Assembly (NCBI RefSeq): GCF_020283565.1 | Contig: NC_060065.1 | Span: 55,341,489-55,405,488, forward strand | Origin: Trifolium pratense | Lineage: Eukaryota > Streptophyta > Magnoliopsida > Fabales > Fabaceae | Direction: 5' to 3' | Length of the DNA stretch: 64,000 bases | Part shown: positions 1 to 11,475 of the stretch, piece after piece | Position numbering within the stretch: the first letter of the stretch is position 1 | Layout of the letters: each line of letters begins with the position of its first letter | Made by a program: the position numbers and the translations under genes | The notes under the pieces: generated by a model | The model's database searches: none | The model's input: the letters and a program-made list of their open reading frames with translations, nothing else | What the model was told of the DNA's origin: nothing

Positions 1-164
1 TAGAAAATAGAAATGACTTTATTCAAAACTTATTTGTATTTGTATTTTATTTTGTACTATATTATTGTAAGTATAATGACAATGTTTAAAATTTGAATTT
101 AAATAATAAATTTGTGAAATTATGACATTTTAAAATTTTCATAACTTTTTAGAGTGTGAGTCAT

Positions 165-335
165 CCGGTTCGACTAGTTTATTAACTATATAGTTTTATT
201 ATAGATACCGGTTTATTCAACCGGTTTATCCGGTTTAGTCGTGCGGTTCGACCAGTGACCCAGTGGTTCGACCAATGAACCAATGAACCAGTACTCTTAC
301 CGGTTTGATGACCGGTCCGGTTTTTAAAACACTGG
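165..335. mobile_element. hAT-like element remnant (CCGGTT-rich)
   Basis: The stretch repeats the motif CCGGTT/CGGTTCGACC many times and ends with GGTTTTTAAAACACTGGG, whose complement starts CAGTGTTTTAAAAACCGG. This looks like the terminal sequence of a non-autonomous DNA transposon widespread in plants, probably hAT-type. Only one end is clear, and no target-site duplication was found. The class assignment is from memory of similar sequences and is tentative. Confidence 0.4.
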
Positions 336-1491
336 GAAAAAGCAAAACTATATTCCTTCTAGTGGATGAAGGCAAATAATGCTAATTTTGACTTAAGTTA
401 TCATAGCTGGTGGTCGAACCCGTTTTCTTGTTTGTGAATCGGCTAATTTGGTATTGTTGTATTCTAATTCCTCGGTTGATCTTTTGTGAACTTTAGTGGT
501 CTCTTTCGATATGTTTATACTAAAAGAGATTGTTTGGTTGATATTAATATATTCTATTTTTGCTTGTTAAAAAAAATAACAATATTATAGACTAAATACA
601 TTAATTATTTAATAAATTTAAAAATAATTTTTTGTTTATATTTAAAATTGGAGTGATATAAGTAAGTAACCATTTCAGTTAATCTCTGTAACAAAATGTT
701 GGAAGAGTTAATAACTTCACTCTCACTTGAACCCCCAAGGAGTACTATATTGTCCTCAATGTTGGTAGATTTTTTTCCACCGATCTCAACTCCAATATTT
801 ATTTCTTCCATAAATAAAAGACAACTCAACTAATTTCGCATGGCACATAACAAAAGTAGAAAAGGTTGGGTGATTTTGTTTGACTTTGAAGGCGTTTTTC
901 CTCCTTTTTGTTTTTTTGATTTATTGTTGTTTATAGTATTTGTTGTTTTTAATTTATTTTCTTGTACTTAGTGCATAAGAAACACTAGAAGTGTAATGTG
1001 AAACTAGGATGTTGCATGGTGATTGGGAAGCTTTGTTGGATGCTAGTGTTTGACAACAAGACAACATTTTCGTGGAGTTGGAGTCAGTTGGCAACATAAT
1101 CTTTGTTTCAAGGTAAAATTTTTGTACTTCAATAATTGCTAACTATAATTAATTTGTAAAACAATTAACCAATAGCTTACCTCTCACTTTTGCGATGACA
1201 AAAATAAGTATTAGAAATACTTTTTTTAAAGAATTTTTTCTAACATTTTTTATTGGTGAAACTAAGTCATGAAAGCCACTAAATTTAGTATAGTAATGAG
1301 AGATTTGAGTAATATACATAAGGTACTAGGTTTAATTTTCATTGTTAACATTATAAACCAAAAACTAAGTCATGAGTATAATTTAAAAAAATTACATGAA
1401 TTTTACTAGAAATAGTAAAATAGTGAGTCAAGGGGAGAAACTTTCTCCATGATTTTTTACATCACCTAATGAAATAATAATAAAAAGGTCA

Positions 1492-1656
1492 TGCTAACCA
1501 GTGTCTCCGAGACACTAATTAAGGAACTAAAAAGGGAAAGAAAAGAAAAAAATTACATTGAAAAAACAAAAATTTAAACTTTTAAGATGTTGACTTCACA
1601 AATTTCAAGATAATATTACTATTTTTAGTTACCTTAACCAGTGCCCCGGAGTCAAC
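1492..1656. mobile_element. MITE with palindromic terminal repeats (older copy)
   Basis: The left end reads GCTAACCAGTGTCTCCGAGACACT, in which the bases around CTCCGAG are themselves palindromic. The right end reads CCTTAACCAGTGCCCCGGAGTC, and both inner flanks carry TTTTTAGTT/AACTAAAAA. The arrangement is an inverted repeat enclosing about 100 bp of AT-rich DNA. The copy at 8960-9130 shares the GCTAA...AGTGYCYCC core, so this is a family. No transposase is encoded. Confidence 0.5.
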
Positions 1657-2149
1657 CCTCCTACCCCAAAAAATATCCCATAAGAAGCAACTTACTAGTA
1701 AAGGGCAGTTGAAGAAATTTAACTAGTCTTAGCTAACACGAGTACTATATGTCAGGAAAAAAAAAAAAAGCTAACACTAGTACTAGGTAGTAACACTCTA
1801 TTGTGCCCTATTTTCAATCCAACATCAAATCTAATAACACTACGTGTCATAATCATAAATTTATTAAACCCTACGTGTCAATTAATTATAGATTCTTTTC
1901 TAAAAAAAAAATAAAGAAAAAAAAAAAACTCTTCTCTCACACTCTTGGCCATGGCTATATAACACCACAACATCAGTCGGTTATCACTTGGTCAATTACC
2001 CCTGATCTTTAGGACTTATTATTTTAAATTACAACTCTTATTTTTTACATTTTTCACTGAAAATGAAAAAAATTGAAACTTTGCAAAATTTAATTATAAA
2101 AGAATAAAAAAAACTAATTTTTTTTGGTTTGCTTTTGCTCTCATCATTG

Positions 2150-2157
2150 TATATAAT
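2150..2157 (+). promoter_or_regulatory. TATA box of Pumilio gene
   Basis: TATATAAT lies about 510 bases before the start codon and about 30 bases before a pyrimidine-rich stretch and a telo-box (AAACCCTAA at 2179-2187). Telo-boxes just after the transcription start are typical of highly expressed housekeeping genes in plants. Position and content fit a core promoter; there is no transcript evidence. Confidence 0.5.
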
Positions 2158-2668
2158 CCTCTTCTTCTTAATAGACCAAAACCCTAAGGGTTCTTGTATG
2201 AACCAATAGCCGCCGGATTTATTGCTTTCATCAACACTCTCATTTTCATCTCACTGCAACAATCTTCATCTTTTTCATCTTTCTCTTCCTTTCCGATGAT
2301 TTTTCACTTCAATTTTGTTCTTCAAGACTGAATTTTTATCATCAATTTGTGTCAGTAATTATGTATTTCAAAGTGAAATTCTCAAATTCTCAATCTTGTT
2401 TGTTCTGATGATTGATTCTGAAGTTGGGTCTGTTTTAGCTTGTAGCGTTCATGGGGTTAGTTAATTATGAATATCGTTATTATTTTTAATTAATTTTAGT
2501 TTCAGTAGTTACAAGTAAGTGCTTTTGATGATGTTGTAAATATGGGGCTTTTGCGTTTTGATGATGAAAGTTTACGTTTTTAAGTAGTTTAACGGTTTAG
2601 GGTTTTGTTTTGGGTTAAGGGTAGTGATCATATTTTAGTTGATGAAAATTTGAGAAGAGAAAAAAAGA
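2158..2668 (+). other. 5' leader of Pumilio gene, with telo-box and a short uORF
   Basis: The CT-rich leader begins with a telo-box at 2179-2187. An ATG at 2408 opens an 18-codon upstream ORF that stops at 2464, so translation of the main ORF could be modulated if this part is retained in the mature transcript. A leader intron is possible but I could not place one with confidence. Confidence 0.4.
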
Positions 2669-5600
2669 ATGTTGTCTGAATTGGGTAGGAGGCCAGTGAT
2701 TGGTGGTAACGAGGGTTCATATGGAGATGAATTTGAGAAGGAAATAGGGATGTTGCTTCGTGATCAACGACGACATGAGGTTGATGATCATGAACCTGAG
2801 CTTAATTTGTATAGGAGTGGATCAGCTCCTCCAACTGTGGATGGTTCATTGAGTGCAGTTGGAGGGTTGTTTGGTGGTGGCTCTACGGCTGCCACAGCTG
2901 CAATTTCGGAGTTTTCTGGGAATGGTTTTGGTTCTGAGGAAGAGCTTAGGTCTGATCCAGCTTATCTTCAATATTATTACTCTAATGTGAATTTGAATCC
3001 TAGACTTCCACCTCCTTTGTTATCAAAGGAGGATTGGAGGTTTACACAGAGACTAAAAGGTGGAGCTTCTGTAGTTGGTGGAATTGGTGACAGGAGGAAA
3101 GTCAATGGAGGTGATGATAATGGTGGTAGATCAATGTTTGCCACGCCTCCGGGATTTAACAATAGGAAAAGAGAGAGTGAGGTGGTGGTTGATGAAAAAG
3201 CTAGAGGTTCTGCCGAGTGGGGTGGTGATGGACTCATCGGTTTGCCAGGACTAGGTCTTGGGAGCAAACAAAAGAGCCTTGCAGAAATTTTTCAGGTGGC
3301 TTGCTTTTTTCATTACCATTTGTAATTTTGTTGCTCGATTTTCTCAGTTTTTGCATTCCTGGATTTTGTCTTGATAAATTTTGTGTTTTCAGTTTGATCT
3401 TTGCATCCACTGTAAAATCTTTTTTGCACATGGAAAATTTGAGACCTAGAAAACCACTAACAAATAGAATTGAATAACTTAGAAATTTAATTGATTTGGC
3501 TTTGTTTGGGGTTCATATTCTGCACTTCTGAAGAATCATATGTTTTGGCGCACTTGTACGCTTCACATTTATTAAAGCTTCTGAGCATATGATGATAATG
3601 GTCCTGCAGTTCTTCTGTGATTGTATTGTCGAATTCATATCTTTCAGCCTCTAATCTGTTCAGCTTAATCTTTATTTTCTCTTCAATTGTGGATGGATGT
3701 TTGCTTGATAATTCGTTAACCTTGATTTTTAGTGAAACAAGCTAGCTTTGTAATGAATTGTGAAGATCTAATTTGCTTGCTATTATCAACTGTGAACTTT
3801 CTGTGCCATATATGTATAGATAAATGTATGTTCAAATTTTGCATCTCTCTCTTTCTGGGCCCTTTTTATTCTACCAATCATCTTAACCATTAATTTGCAC
3901 AGGATGACATGGGACGTAACACTTCTGTCACTGGCTTTCCTTCTCGTCCAGCCAGTCGTAATGCATTTGATGAAAATGTTGATATTACATCTTCTGCAGA
4001 AGCAGAGCTGGCTCATTTACGCCACGATTCCTCATCCACTGATGGCTTAAGGTCCGGATCAAATGTTCAAGGGTCATCTGCATCCCAAAATATTGGCCCG
4101 CAAGCCTCATATTCTTATGCTGCTGCACTTGGGGGTTCTTCCCTGTCACGAAGCACTACTCCCGATCCACAACATATTGCTAGGGCTCCTAGTCCCTGTC
4201 CCACACCGATTGGTAGTGGGAGAGTTTCTGCTGCCGAGAAGAGAGGTATTACTAGTCCCGATACATTTAATGATGTTTCATCTGGCATCAATGGGTCTGC
4301 AGATATTATGGCTGCAATGTCCGGCATGAAATTGTCAGCAGATGATGGGTTAGATGGTGATAACCATTTCCAATCACAGGTTGAGTCAGATGTTAATAAT
4401 TATCAGAGATATCTTTTCGGTATGCAAGGTGGTCAGGATCATGGCAAGCAGAATTCATATTTAAAGAAGTCTGAATCAGGACACTTGCAGAAAACTGCTC
4501 ACTCGGATTCAGGTAAGAGAAGTGGAAGTGGTTCAGACATGAAAAATTCTACCTTGGATAGGCATGCTGAGATGCAAAAGTCCGCTGTCTCTCCCAATAA
4601 CTCGTATTTCAAGGGATCACCTGGCTCCCCTTATGGTGGTGGAGGTGGTTTTCCTGCACAATATCAGCCTTCAGATGGTCCCAACTCACCATTTAATAAC
4701 TATGGCCCGAGTGGTGGATATGGTGGAAATCCAGCGGTGGCATCCTTCATGGCTAACCAACTTGGAACTGGTAATCTGCCACCCCTATTTGAAAATGTTG
4801 CTGCAGCATCAGCCATGGCATCCCCTGGAATGGACTCTAGAATCCTTGGTGGTGGTTTGCCCTCTGGAGTTGCTTCTCCATCTGATGTGCATGTACTCAG
4901 TAGAATGGGAAATCAAATTGCAGGTGGTGGTGCTCTTCAGACTCCTTATGTTGATCCGATGTATCCTCAGTATACGAGGACACCTGAGTATGCTGCAGCA
5001 CAACTTGCCGCACTTAACGACCCATCTGTGGACAGGAATTACTTGGGAAACTCTTACATGAATTTACTTGAGCTTCAGAAAGCTTATCTTGGATCTCTAC
5101 TTTCACCTCAGAAGTCACAATACAATGTTCCCTTGGGTGGAAAATCTGGTGGTTCCAACCATCATGGTTATTATGGAAATCCTGCGTATGGCGTTGGCTT
5201 GTCTTATCCAGGAAGTCCAATGGCAAACTCTTTATCCAGTTCTCCAGTTGGATCTGGCAGTCCTATTAGGCACAATGACCTGAATATGCATTTTGCTTCT
5301 GGAATGAGGAATGTAGCTGGGGTCATGGCACCATGGCACCTAGATGCTGGAAATTTAGATGAAAACTTCGCTTCGTCTCTGTTGGAAGAGTTTAAAAACA
5401 ATAAAACGAAGTGTTTTGAACTTGCTGAAATTTCTGGGCATGTTGTTGAATTCAGGTACATCTTTTTATAGCCTGGTGGATGTTCTGATGGTTAGTTCTT
5501 TGTATTATTGCCTTATTCTTTTGAAAAATTAAACTAATTGAATTTCTCTTATTGTCAGTGCTGATCAATATGGGAGCCGGTTTATTCAACAAAAGCTTGA

Positions 5601-7689
5601 AACAGCAACTACTGACGAAAAAAATATGGTTTATCAGGAAATAACACCACATGCTCTTGCTTTGATGACTGATGTCTTTGGTAATTATGTGGTTCAGAAG
5701 GTAATTATTACCATGTGATAATCCGTATCTATATTGAACGTGCATAAATATGGATCTTGTTAGATTGACAATTTGCAACTGGCAGTTTTTTGAGCATGGA
5801 CTTGCAGCCCAGAGAAGAGAGTTAGCCAACAAGCTTTATGGCCATGTTCTGACTCTTAGCCTTCAAATGTATGGTTGTCGAGTCATCCAGAAGGTATTGA
5901 CAATTTTAAGTGCAGTGATGGATTTTTTTTAGTGGCTTCGAGTCCAGAATTTTCTGAATGTGGCAACCTTTTTATATTTGTATACATCTTTAGGCCATAG
6001 AAGTTGTTGATCTGGACCAGAAGATTAAAATGGTTCAAGAGCTTGATGGTAATATCATGCGCTGTGTACGAGATCAGAATGGCAACCATGTTATTCAGAA
6101 GTGTATTGAATGCGTACCTGAAGATGCAATTGACTTCATTATCTCAACTTTTTTTGATCAAGTTGTGACACTATCAACCCATCCATATGGTTGCCGGGTG
6201 ATACAGGTAACATCTATTCAGTGTTTTGTTACTCCTTTTATGTACCACAAAGTCCTTGAATGTAATGTAATACGTTTTACATGGCAGAGAGTACTAGAGC
6301 ACTGCGAAGACCCTAACACACAACAGAAAGTTATGGATGAAATTTTAGGAGCTGTTAGCATGTTAGCCCAGGATCAGTATGGCAACTATGTCGTCCAGGT
6401 TTATAATTCATTCCAACTACTTACATTTGGGCATTGCCACACTTATTTATTTAAAAGTGGTACCCTAATAATTAGAATGTCTTGTATTGTTTACTTGATC
6501 ATTGTGTTTTGCTTGTTCATCCATTGCAGCTATCTATCTTACTGAGTTATAAAGTGGTTTTTCTCAACTTCTAGTGGAGTATAATCCCAGCAGTGCATCA
6601 CATCATGTTTTTTCTGAAATTATTCCCCGTTTATTGGTTTTCTTTACTGCAATTTTTCTGACCATATGAATGCCTCCTTTATTATGATATTTGCCCTAGT
6701 TTTTAGAATTTTTGAGTGGATTAATACTTTGTTTATTGAGAATGTCTTGGAAGTCAGGTATTCGAGGTCATAATTGTTACTTAATAGTTAGTATTTCTCT
6801 ATTTAGTATTTATTGCTTGTTGTCATAGCATACCATCCTTTTTGCTTCATACTCAATCCAAATTTGTCATTTTGCAATCCAAACTTCTAGTTGCTTCTCC
6901 ACACTAATTTAGCATGTCATTTATATTTGTCAGCTGATCACTTATTTTCTTTCGTCTTCTCCTCCTAACTAACAGCATGTGCTTGAGCATGGGAAACCTC
7001 ATGAGCGTTCTACAATTATCAAGGAATTAGCAGGAAATATAGTTCAAATGAGCCAGCAGAAGTTTGCATCTAATGTTGTGGAGAAGTGTTTGACCTTTGG
7101 AGGTCCTGCTGAACGCCTATTGCTTGTAAATGAGATGCTTGGCACCACTGATGAAAATGAGCCTCTTCAGGTTTCTTGAACTTCCTATAATAACTACAGT
7201 ACAATATTGTGATAGAATCATATTTGACATGTTTTCACCTATTTAGTGTAGCAGTATTGAGTGATGCTCAAGTCATCGAAATCTCAGTATTCTTGAAAAT
7301 TTTGACAGTGGTGTTCATGTGTTGCAAATGATAAAATGGGCTCTTATATGCAGGCAATGATGAAAGATCAGTTTGCTAATTATGTCGTGCAAAAGGTGCT
7401 GGAGACTTGCGATGACCAACAGCGTGAGCTCATTCTTTCTCGAATTAAAGTTCATTTGAATGCATTGAAAAAGTACACCTATGGAAAGCATATCGTCGCT
7501 CGTGTAGAGAAACTTGTTGCTGCTGGAGGTACTTATACCTTATTTTCATTATCACCTTTTTTGCCATATTTCTGCATTTTTGCCATATTTCTGCATCATG
7601 TCTTGTGTATGCGAAGGTATTAATTACATTTCAACGCTTGATTTGTTGCAGAGAGGAGAATTGCTGCTCAGTCTCCTCATACTGCTTAG
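2669..7689 (+). CDS. PUM: Pumilio/PUF-family RNA-binding protein (APUM1/2/3-like)
   Basis: Sequence-specific RNA-binding protein that represses or destabilises mRNAs through 3'-UTR sites, mainly in the cytoplasm. Exons: 2669-3295, 3903-5455, 5559-5700, 5786-5893, 5994-6206, 6288-6398, 6976-7170, 7354-7528, 7652-7689; all introns are GT-AG and the frame closes at 1053 residues, close to the size of Arabidopsis APUM1-3. The long, Ser/Gly-rich N-terminal part is in exons 1-2. The C-terminal third holds eight PUF repeats. The base-contact residues read SR..Q, NY..Q, CR..Q, NH..Q, CR..Q, NY..Q, SN..E, NY..Q in repeats 1-8, the canonical set that recognises UGUAUAUA. Nothing is missing. Intron 1 contains a segment that recurs twice elsewhere in the window (12.4 and 20.5 kb). 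Confidence 0.96.
3541..3651 (+). repeat. Pumilio intron-1 segment repeated elsewhere in the window
   Basis: This part of intron 1 (it includes TTATTAAAGCTTCTGAGCAT) matches 12407-12500 and 20570-20660 with only scattered differences. The other two copies share extra flanking sequence with each other that is absent here. So either the intron is the source and was captured, or a mobile repeat landed in the intron. Confidence 0.75.
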
Positions 7690-8328
7690 GGGTGGGCGTA
7701 GAAAGAGTGTTGTCTGTACAGCTAACTGAGGCTAGTGTGATCCCCTCCTTTGTTCTCCTGCATCAAGAGTTATGTTTATCTATCTATCTATTTATCTGTC
7801 TGTGATGGATAGTTGTGGCCGATTGGTAATAAAAATTATCGGTTTGTAATTGAGAACTGTACATTCTGTAGTTTATACATAGAATTTAAGTGAGGTGAGG
7901 TTCAGATGTGTAATACTACTACACCTCTGATGTCCCTGCTATGGAAGATAAAAATGACAATACAAGCAAGGTTTTTAAGGTGGATGTAAAGTTTTCATAA
8001 AACGGCGAGGTAGTTGTTTATAAGTTGACGATGCGACTGTACAAAATGTTGCTATGTGGAGAGCTGTTTATGTAGAGCAGGGTTTTTCTTTCATGTATGC
8101 TTATTCACTTTATTCCCCAATTTTACAAGCTTATATTTTCCTTCACTACTATCTTGTCAGTGTGATGTGTTTTTAGCCTCAAGTTGGTATTACATGGTGA
8201 TGGAGATTCAAGTGACCTTAGTTTTAGTTATTTTTGACAAACTTATGGTAGGTGTAGTTAAATATATTTTTTGTTAATCAAATTAGTCTTACATGGATAG
8301 TAATAATTGTATTATACTTGATAAATGA
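7690..8328 (+). other. 3' UTR and downstream flank of Pumilio gene
   Basis: After the stop comes T-rich sequence with a short (TATC)n run near 7777-7798 and candidate polyadenylation signals such as AATAAA at 7829. From about 8000 no gene or clear element is visible. Confidence 0.5.
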
Positions 8329-8408
8329 TGTCAGAGTTATTTGGTGGCGATTGAAGAATCGGGAATTGGTTGCAAATGTCCAAGCCTGGATCAACCTGCA
8401 GTTTGCAA
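8329..8408 (-). pseudogene. TOC75 gene fragment (start of exon 6 plus intron end)
   Basis: About 80 bases match the 5' end of TOC75 exon 6 at 27957-28035, same orientation, with roughly a dozen differences and small indels. The match runs through the splice acceptor (complement of ACCTGCAGTTTGCAA) into intron sequence, so the copy came from genomic DNA and not from a spliced mRNA. It encodes nothing usable: indels shift the frame. It sits about 19.5 kb from the intact gene. Confidence 0.75.
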
Positions 8409-8959
8409 CAACATAAACTTTAGAGGTGTAGGATAAATGAGAGCTAGAAACAACGAAAGTAAAATACCACTATTTTTAATTTTATTTTACTTATTCTGTG
8501 ACTCAAAGGTGGGGAACTCCCTTTCTTTGTAAAATGACTTGACAAGTGTAGGATAAGTGGCCACAACAAAAGTGAAATACCAATATTTTTAACATTTTAC
8601 TTATTCCGACTTCAGTTGGTTAATTCAGGTGGAAGACATTGTCAGATGAGGAGTTTGACTAGGGCGGAACATTTGTTAAAAGATAACACTTGTGTTCTAA
8701 GATGAGCTCAATGGAAACAAAAATCGAGTGTGAAATAAAGCGGTAAAAGCTCGTTTGATTCTGATTTTCAATATGAATACGAACTGAGAGAGTGTGGCCT
8801 GTCGATCCTTTAGACTAGTGGCGGAGACACATTCATCTCGGGGGGTTCAAGTGCTCCTCCTCAACTTTTTAAATTCTCACCAATTATATTGTATTTTTCA
8901 TTTATGAACCCCTTGAAAAATATTTGTTTGCACCAACACTACTTTATTGTTAGGCAAAT
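8409..8959. other. Intergenic, with a diverged direct duplication
   Basis: Two roughly 75-base stretches (about 8416-8490 and 8538-8608) share GTGTAGGATAA, a run ending ATACCA.TATTTTTAA, and TTTTACTTATTC. They form a diverged direct repeat directly after the TOC75 fragment. No gene is seen. Confidence 0.45.
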
Positions 8960-9130
8960 GCTAAATAGTGCCCCCGGGGCACTCTTTAAGCCCTTAAATA
9001 GTAAGTTTTTTTATAGAATTTTTATTGGAATGCGTAAAGTCAACGCATTAGAAATTGTAGTATTTAACTTTTTGAATAAAAAGTTTCTTTAAATGGAATG
9101 CTTAAAGAGTGCCCGGGGGCACTCGTTAGC
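8960..9130. mobile_element. MITE with palindromic terminal repeats
   Basis: Left arm 8960-8991 and right arm 9100-9130 are near-perfect inverted repeats (GCTAA..AGTGCCCCCGGGG against the complement of GGGGGCACTCGTTAGC), each containing its own CCCCCGGGG palindrome. The interior is about 108 bp, AT-rich and non-coding. It is related to the copy at 1492-1656. Confidence 0.7.
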
Positions 9131-9264
9131 AAGACCCGTTTGTTAATTGACTTTTCTATGTGCAACCGTGTAATAACTAGTTACTTTACTAATGGGCAAT
9201 TATACATGGTACATGAACAAAACGTGTACAACTCCATTTTTTTTAATGTTACTAACTATAATAT

Positions 9265-11338
9265 GACATTTAAAGGCAATTCTCTCGGGGTTTGAGATGT
9301 CGTCAGGTCTGAAAATTAATTTCTGAAAAAGCAGTTTAATGGGGGTGAATGTCTCAAATGATTTCATGAGGTTGGCGTCCACGTTTCTTAACTGTACAGT
9401 GGGTGTGTTACCGTTCAAATACTTAGGCCTTCTGGTTGGCGCCAATTCTGGGTGTGATGCAACTTGGGAACCACTGCTTGTATTTCTCCGAAAAAGATTA
9501 GGTTTGTGGGGCAATAAGTATGTGAGCCTTGGAGGGCGTATTATCCTTCTAAATTTTGTGCTTAATGCTATACCTATCTTTTACTCCCTCCGTCCCAAAA
9601 AGAATGACCCATTTTGAATATATGCACTATTCATATATATTGTTTTGACCATATTTTTCTACTAATAAATAAAAATAAATATTAACATATAAGATGTTGT
9701 TAGATTCGTCTCGATGAGTATTTTCAAAATATCAATTTTTTATAATTTTTACTATTATACAATTAAAGATATTAGTCGCCAAAGTTATGCATTGGCATGC
9801 GTGTTTCGGTCAACTGGGTCATTCTTTTTGGGACGGAGGGAGTACCTTTCATTTTTGAAAATTCCTGTCCAAGTGTGGAAACAGGTTCGTCGAATACAAC
9901 GGGAGTTTCTTTGGGGCGGTCGGAGTGGAAGAAAGAAGATTAGTTGGATTAAGTGGGATATTGTTTGTCTTCCTAAGAAGAAGGGTGGGCTTGGTGTGAG
10001 AGACATTCGCATGGTGAATATCAGTTTATTGGCAAAATGGCGATTGAGGCTTCTTCATGACGAACAAGCAGTGTGGAAGGAGGTTCTGAAGAGTAAGTAT
10101 GTTGTGGGTGTGGTGGGCAAGACGGAGCTGGGAGAGGAGTACAAGCCTTGGTTTGCATCCCTGTGGTGGAGAGACATATGTTCAATTGGATCGAATCTTA
10201 ACCATAATTGGTTTGATCAAAGTGTGGTTAAAAAATTGGGCAATGGTATGTGTACAAGTTTCTGGAAGGACACTTGGGTGGGAGATAGGCCGTTATGCGA
10301 TCGATTCCCTCGCCTTTTCTCTATTTCCACTCAAAAAGATGCGTTGGTAGCAGATGTTAGAAATCCAAACAGTAGTATAGAGCGATGGAGGATGTTATGG
10401 CGTCAGAGATTTTTTGAATGGGAAACCTGTTTGTTCAATGAGTTGATGAAGCTAATTAATACGGCGAAACTTCTAGATGAAGAAGACCGATGGGGCTGGG
10501 TGCCGGAAGGAGGACAGGTTTTCACGGTAAAATCAACTTACCGACTGTCTCAAATTTATCAGTGCATGAATTTGAGGTAGTGCCGACATATGCTGCTGTT
10601 TTCTCACATATTTGGAAATGCCCGACACCGTCAAAAGTGAGCGGGTTTGTCTGACAATTACTCCATAATAGAGTCCCGACTAGGGTTAATCTTTTGACTA
10701 GGCAAATTCTGGCTGCTGACGGGAATGTGTCATGTACGTTATGTGGAGAAGCGATGGAAACAAAATTGCATTTGTTTCTTTACTGTGAAATTGCGCAGCT
10801 TGTTTGGATGGAGATTTTTGATTGGCTTGATGTTCTGTTTAGTCTCCCACATAATTTGTTCTCCATTTTCGATTGTTTAATGGAGTCAGGTAGTAAAAAT
10901 TGTAGAAAGGGGTTGATTATGATTGGGAACGCGGTGGTTTGGAACCTTTGGAAATGCCGAAACTCTGTCCTGTTCGAAGATGGGAGGGTGACTATCGCGG
11001 AACTGGTGGAAAGAATCAAGGTTTCGTCTTGGAAGTGGTGGTTGAGTCGATCAAAGGCTGCTCCTTGTCTGCTATTCGAATGGCGTGTGGAACCTAGGCT
11101 TTGCTTACTGCGTTAATTAAGCCTTATGTGTTTCTGTTTTGTTGTTGTTTTTTTTCTTGGATAACGCTGGCTGCTTTTGTTTTGTGGTGCCTTGCTTGTG
11201 GTTAGGTGCCTCTTTTCTGTTTTTTGTGTCTATCCTTGGTTGTAACTTATATGGTGATACTAGCAATAGCATGCCTTATGTTGGATAATTACTTTCTTAT
11301 TAATAAATTTAGCAGTTTAAAAAAAAAAAGACATTTAA
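9265..11338 (+). mobile_element. 5'-truncated L1-type LINE with 9-bp target duplication
   Basis: The body runs 9274-11329 and ends in an A-run (11319-11329). It is flanked by the 9-base duplication GACATTTAA at 9265-9273 and 11330-11338, which fixes both boundaries. It encodes the C-terminal part of a reverse transcriptase (motifs FKYLGLLVGA and SLGGRIILLN) followed by the zinc-binding zf-RVT domain (SWIKWD, GGLGVRD, then CTLCGEAMETKLHLFLYC). Stops at 9324-9326 and near 10579 and 10652 and a frameshift near 10580 show that it is dead. Endonuclease and most of the RT are missing through 5' truncation. A Stowaway is nested at 9584-9842. Confidence 0.9.
9584..9842. mobile_element. Stowaway (Tc1/mariner) MITE nested in the LINE
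   Basis: It begins CTCCCTCCGTCCCAAAAAGA and ends with the exact complement; the terminal repeat is perfect for 28 bases. TA is duplicated on both sides (9582-9583 and 9843-9844). Removing the element plus one TA (261 bp, a multiple of three) restores the LINE reading frame exactly, with PIFY joined to LSFLK. It inserted after the LINE. Confidence 0.95.
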
Positions 11339-11351
11339 TTATTATTATATT

Positions 11352-11475
11352 TTTATCAAGTAGTCTAGTGGCTAGAAATTTCACCCTTAAAGATGGATAA
11401 GTGAGATTATCAGGGTTCAAACCCCAACCCCATTTATATATAATGTAATGTCTCTGCAAACTGAGCTAAGCGACG
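11352..11475 (-). mobile_element. tRNA-derived SINE-like element, reverse orientation
   Basis: On the minus strand it reads CTTAGCTCAGTTTGC (box A-like) and then GGGTTTGAACCC (box B-like), about 45 bases apart, the spacing of an internal Pol III promoter. The other end reads TAGTCTAGTGGCTAGAAATTTCACCC on the plus strand. Related copies lie at 38070, 60553, 61543 and, partially, 63866. Confidence 0.6.

Larger units (their letters stand above)
1..2149. other. AT-rich intergenic region upstream of Pumilio gene
   Basis: No coding region is supported here; the short ORFs have no recognisable content. It holds a CCGG-rich transposon remnant (165-335) and a MITE with palindromic ends (1492-1656), annotated separately. 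Around 1263-1330 there is a weak resemblance to a tRNA-derived head sequence seen again near 36590. The rest is poly-A/T-rich DNA without visible structure. Confidence 0.6.

Noticed and set aside
605..829. 74-codon minus-strand ORF upstream of Pumilio
   Set aside because: AT-rich, no recognisable motif, no promoter; chance ORF.
4563..5061. 165-codon plus-strand ORF inside the Pumilio second exon
   Set aside because: It is a shadow frame of the verified Pumilio coding exon.
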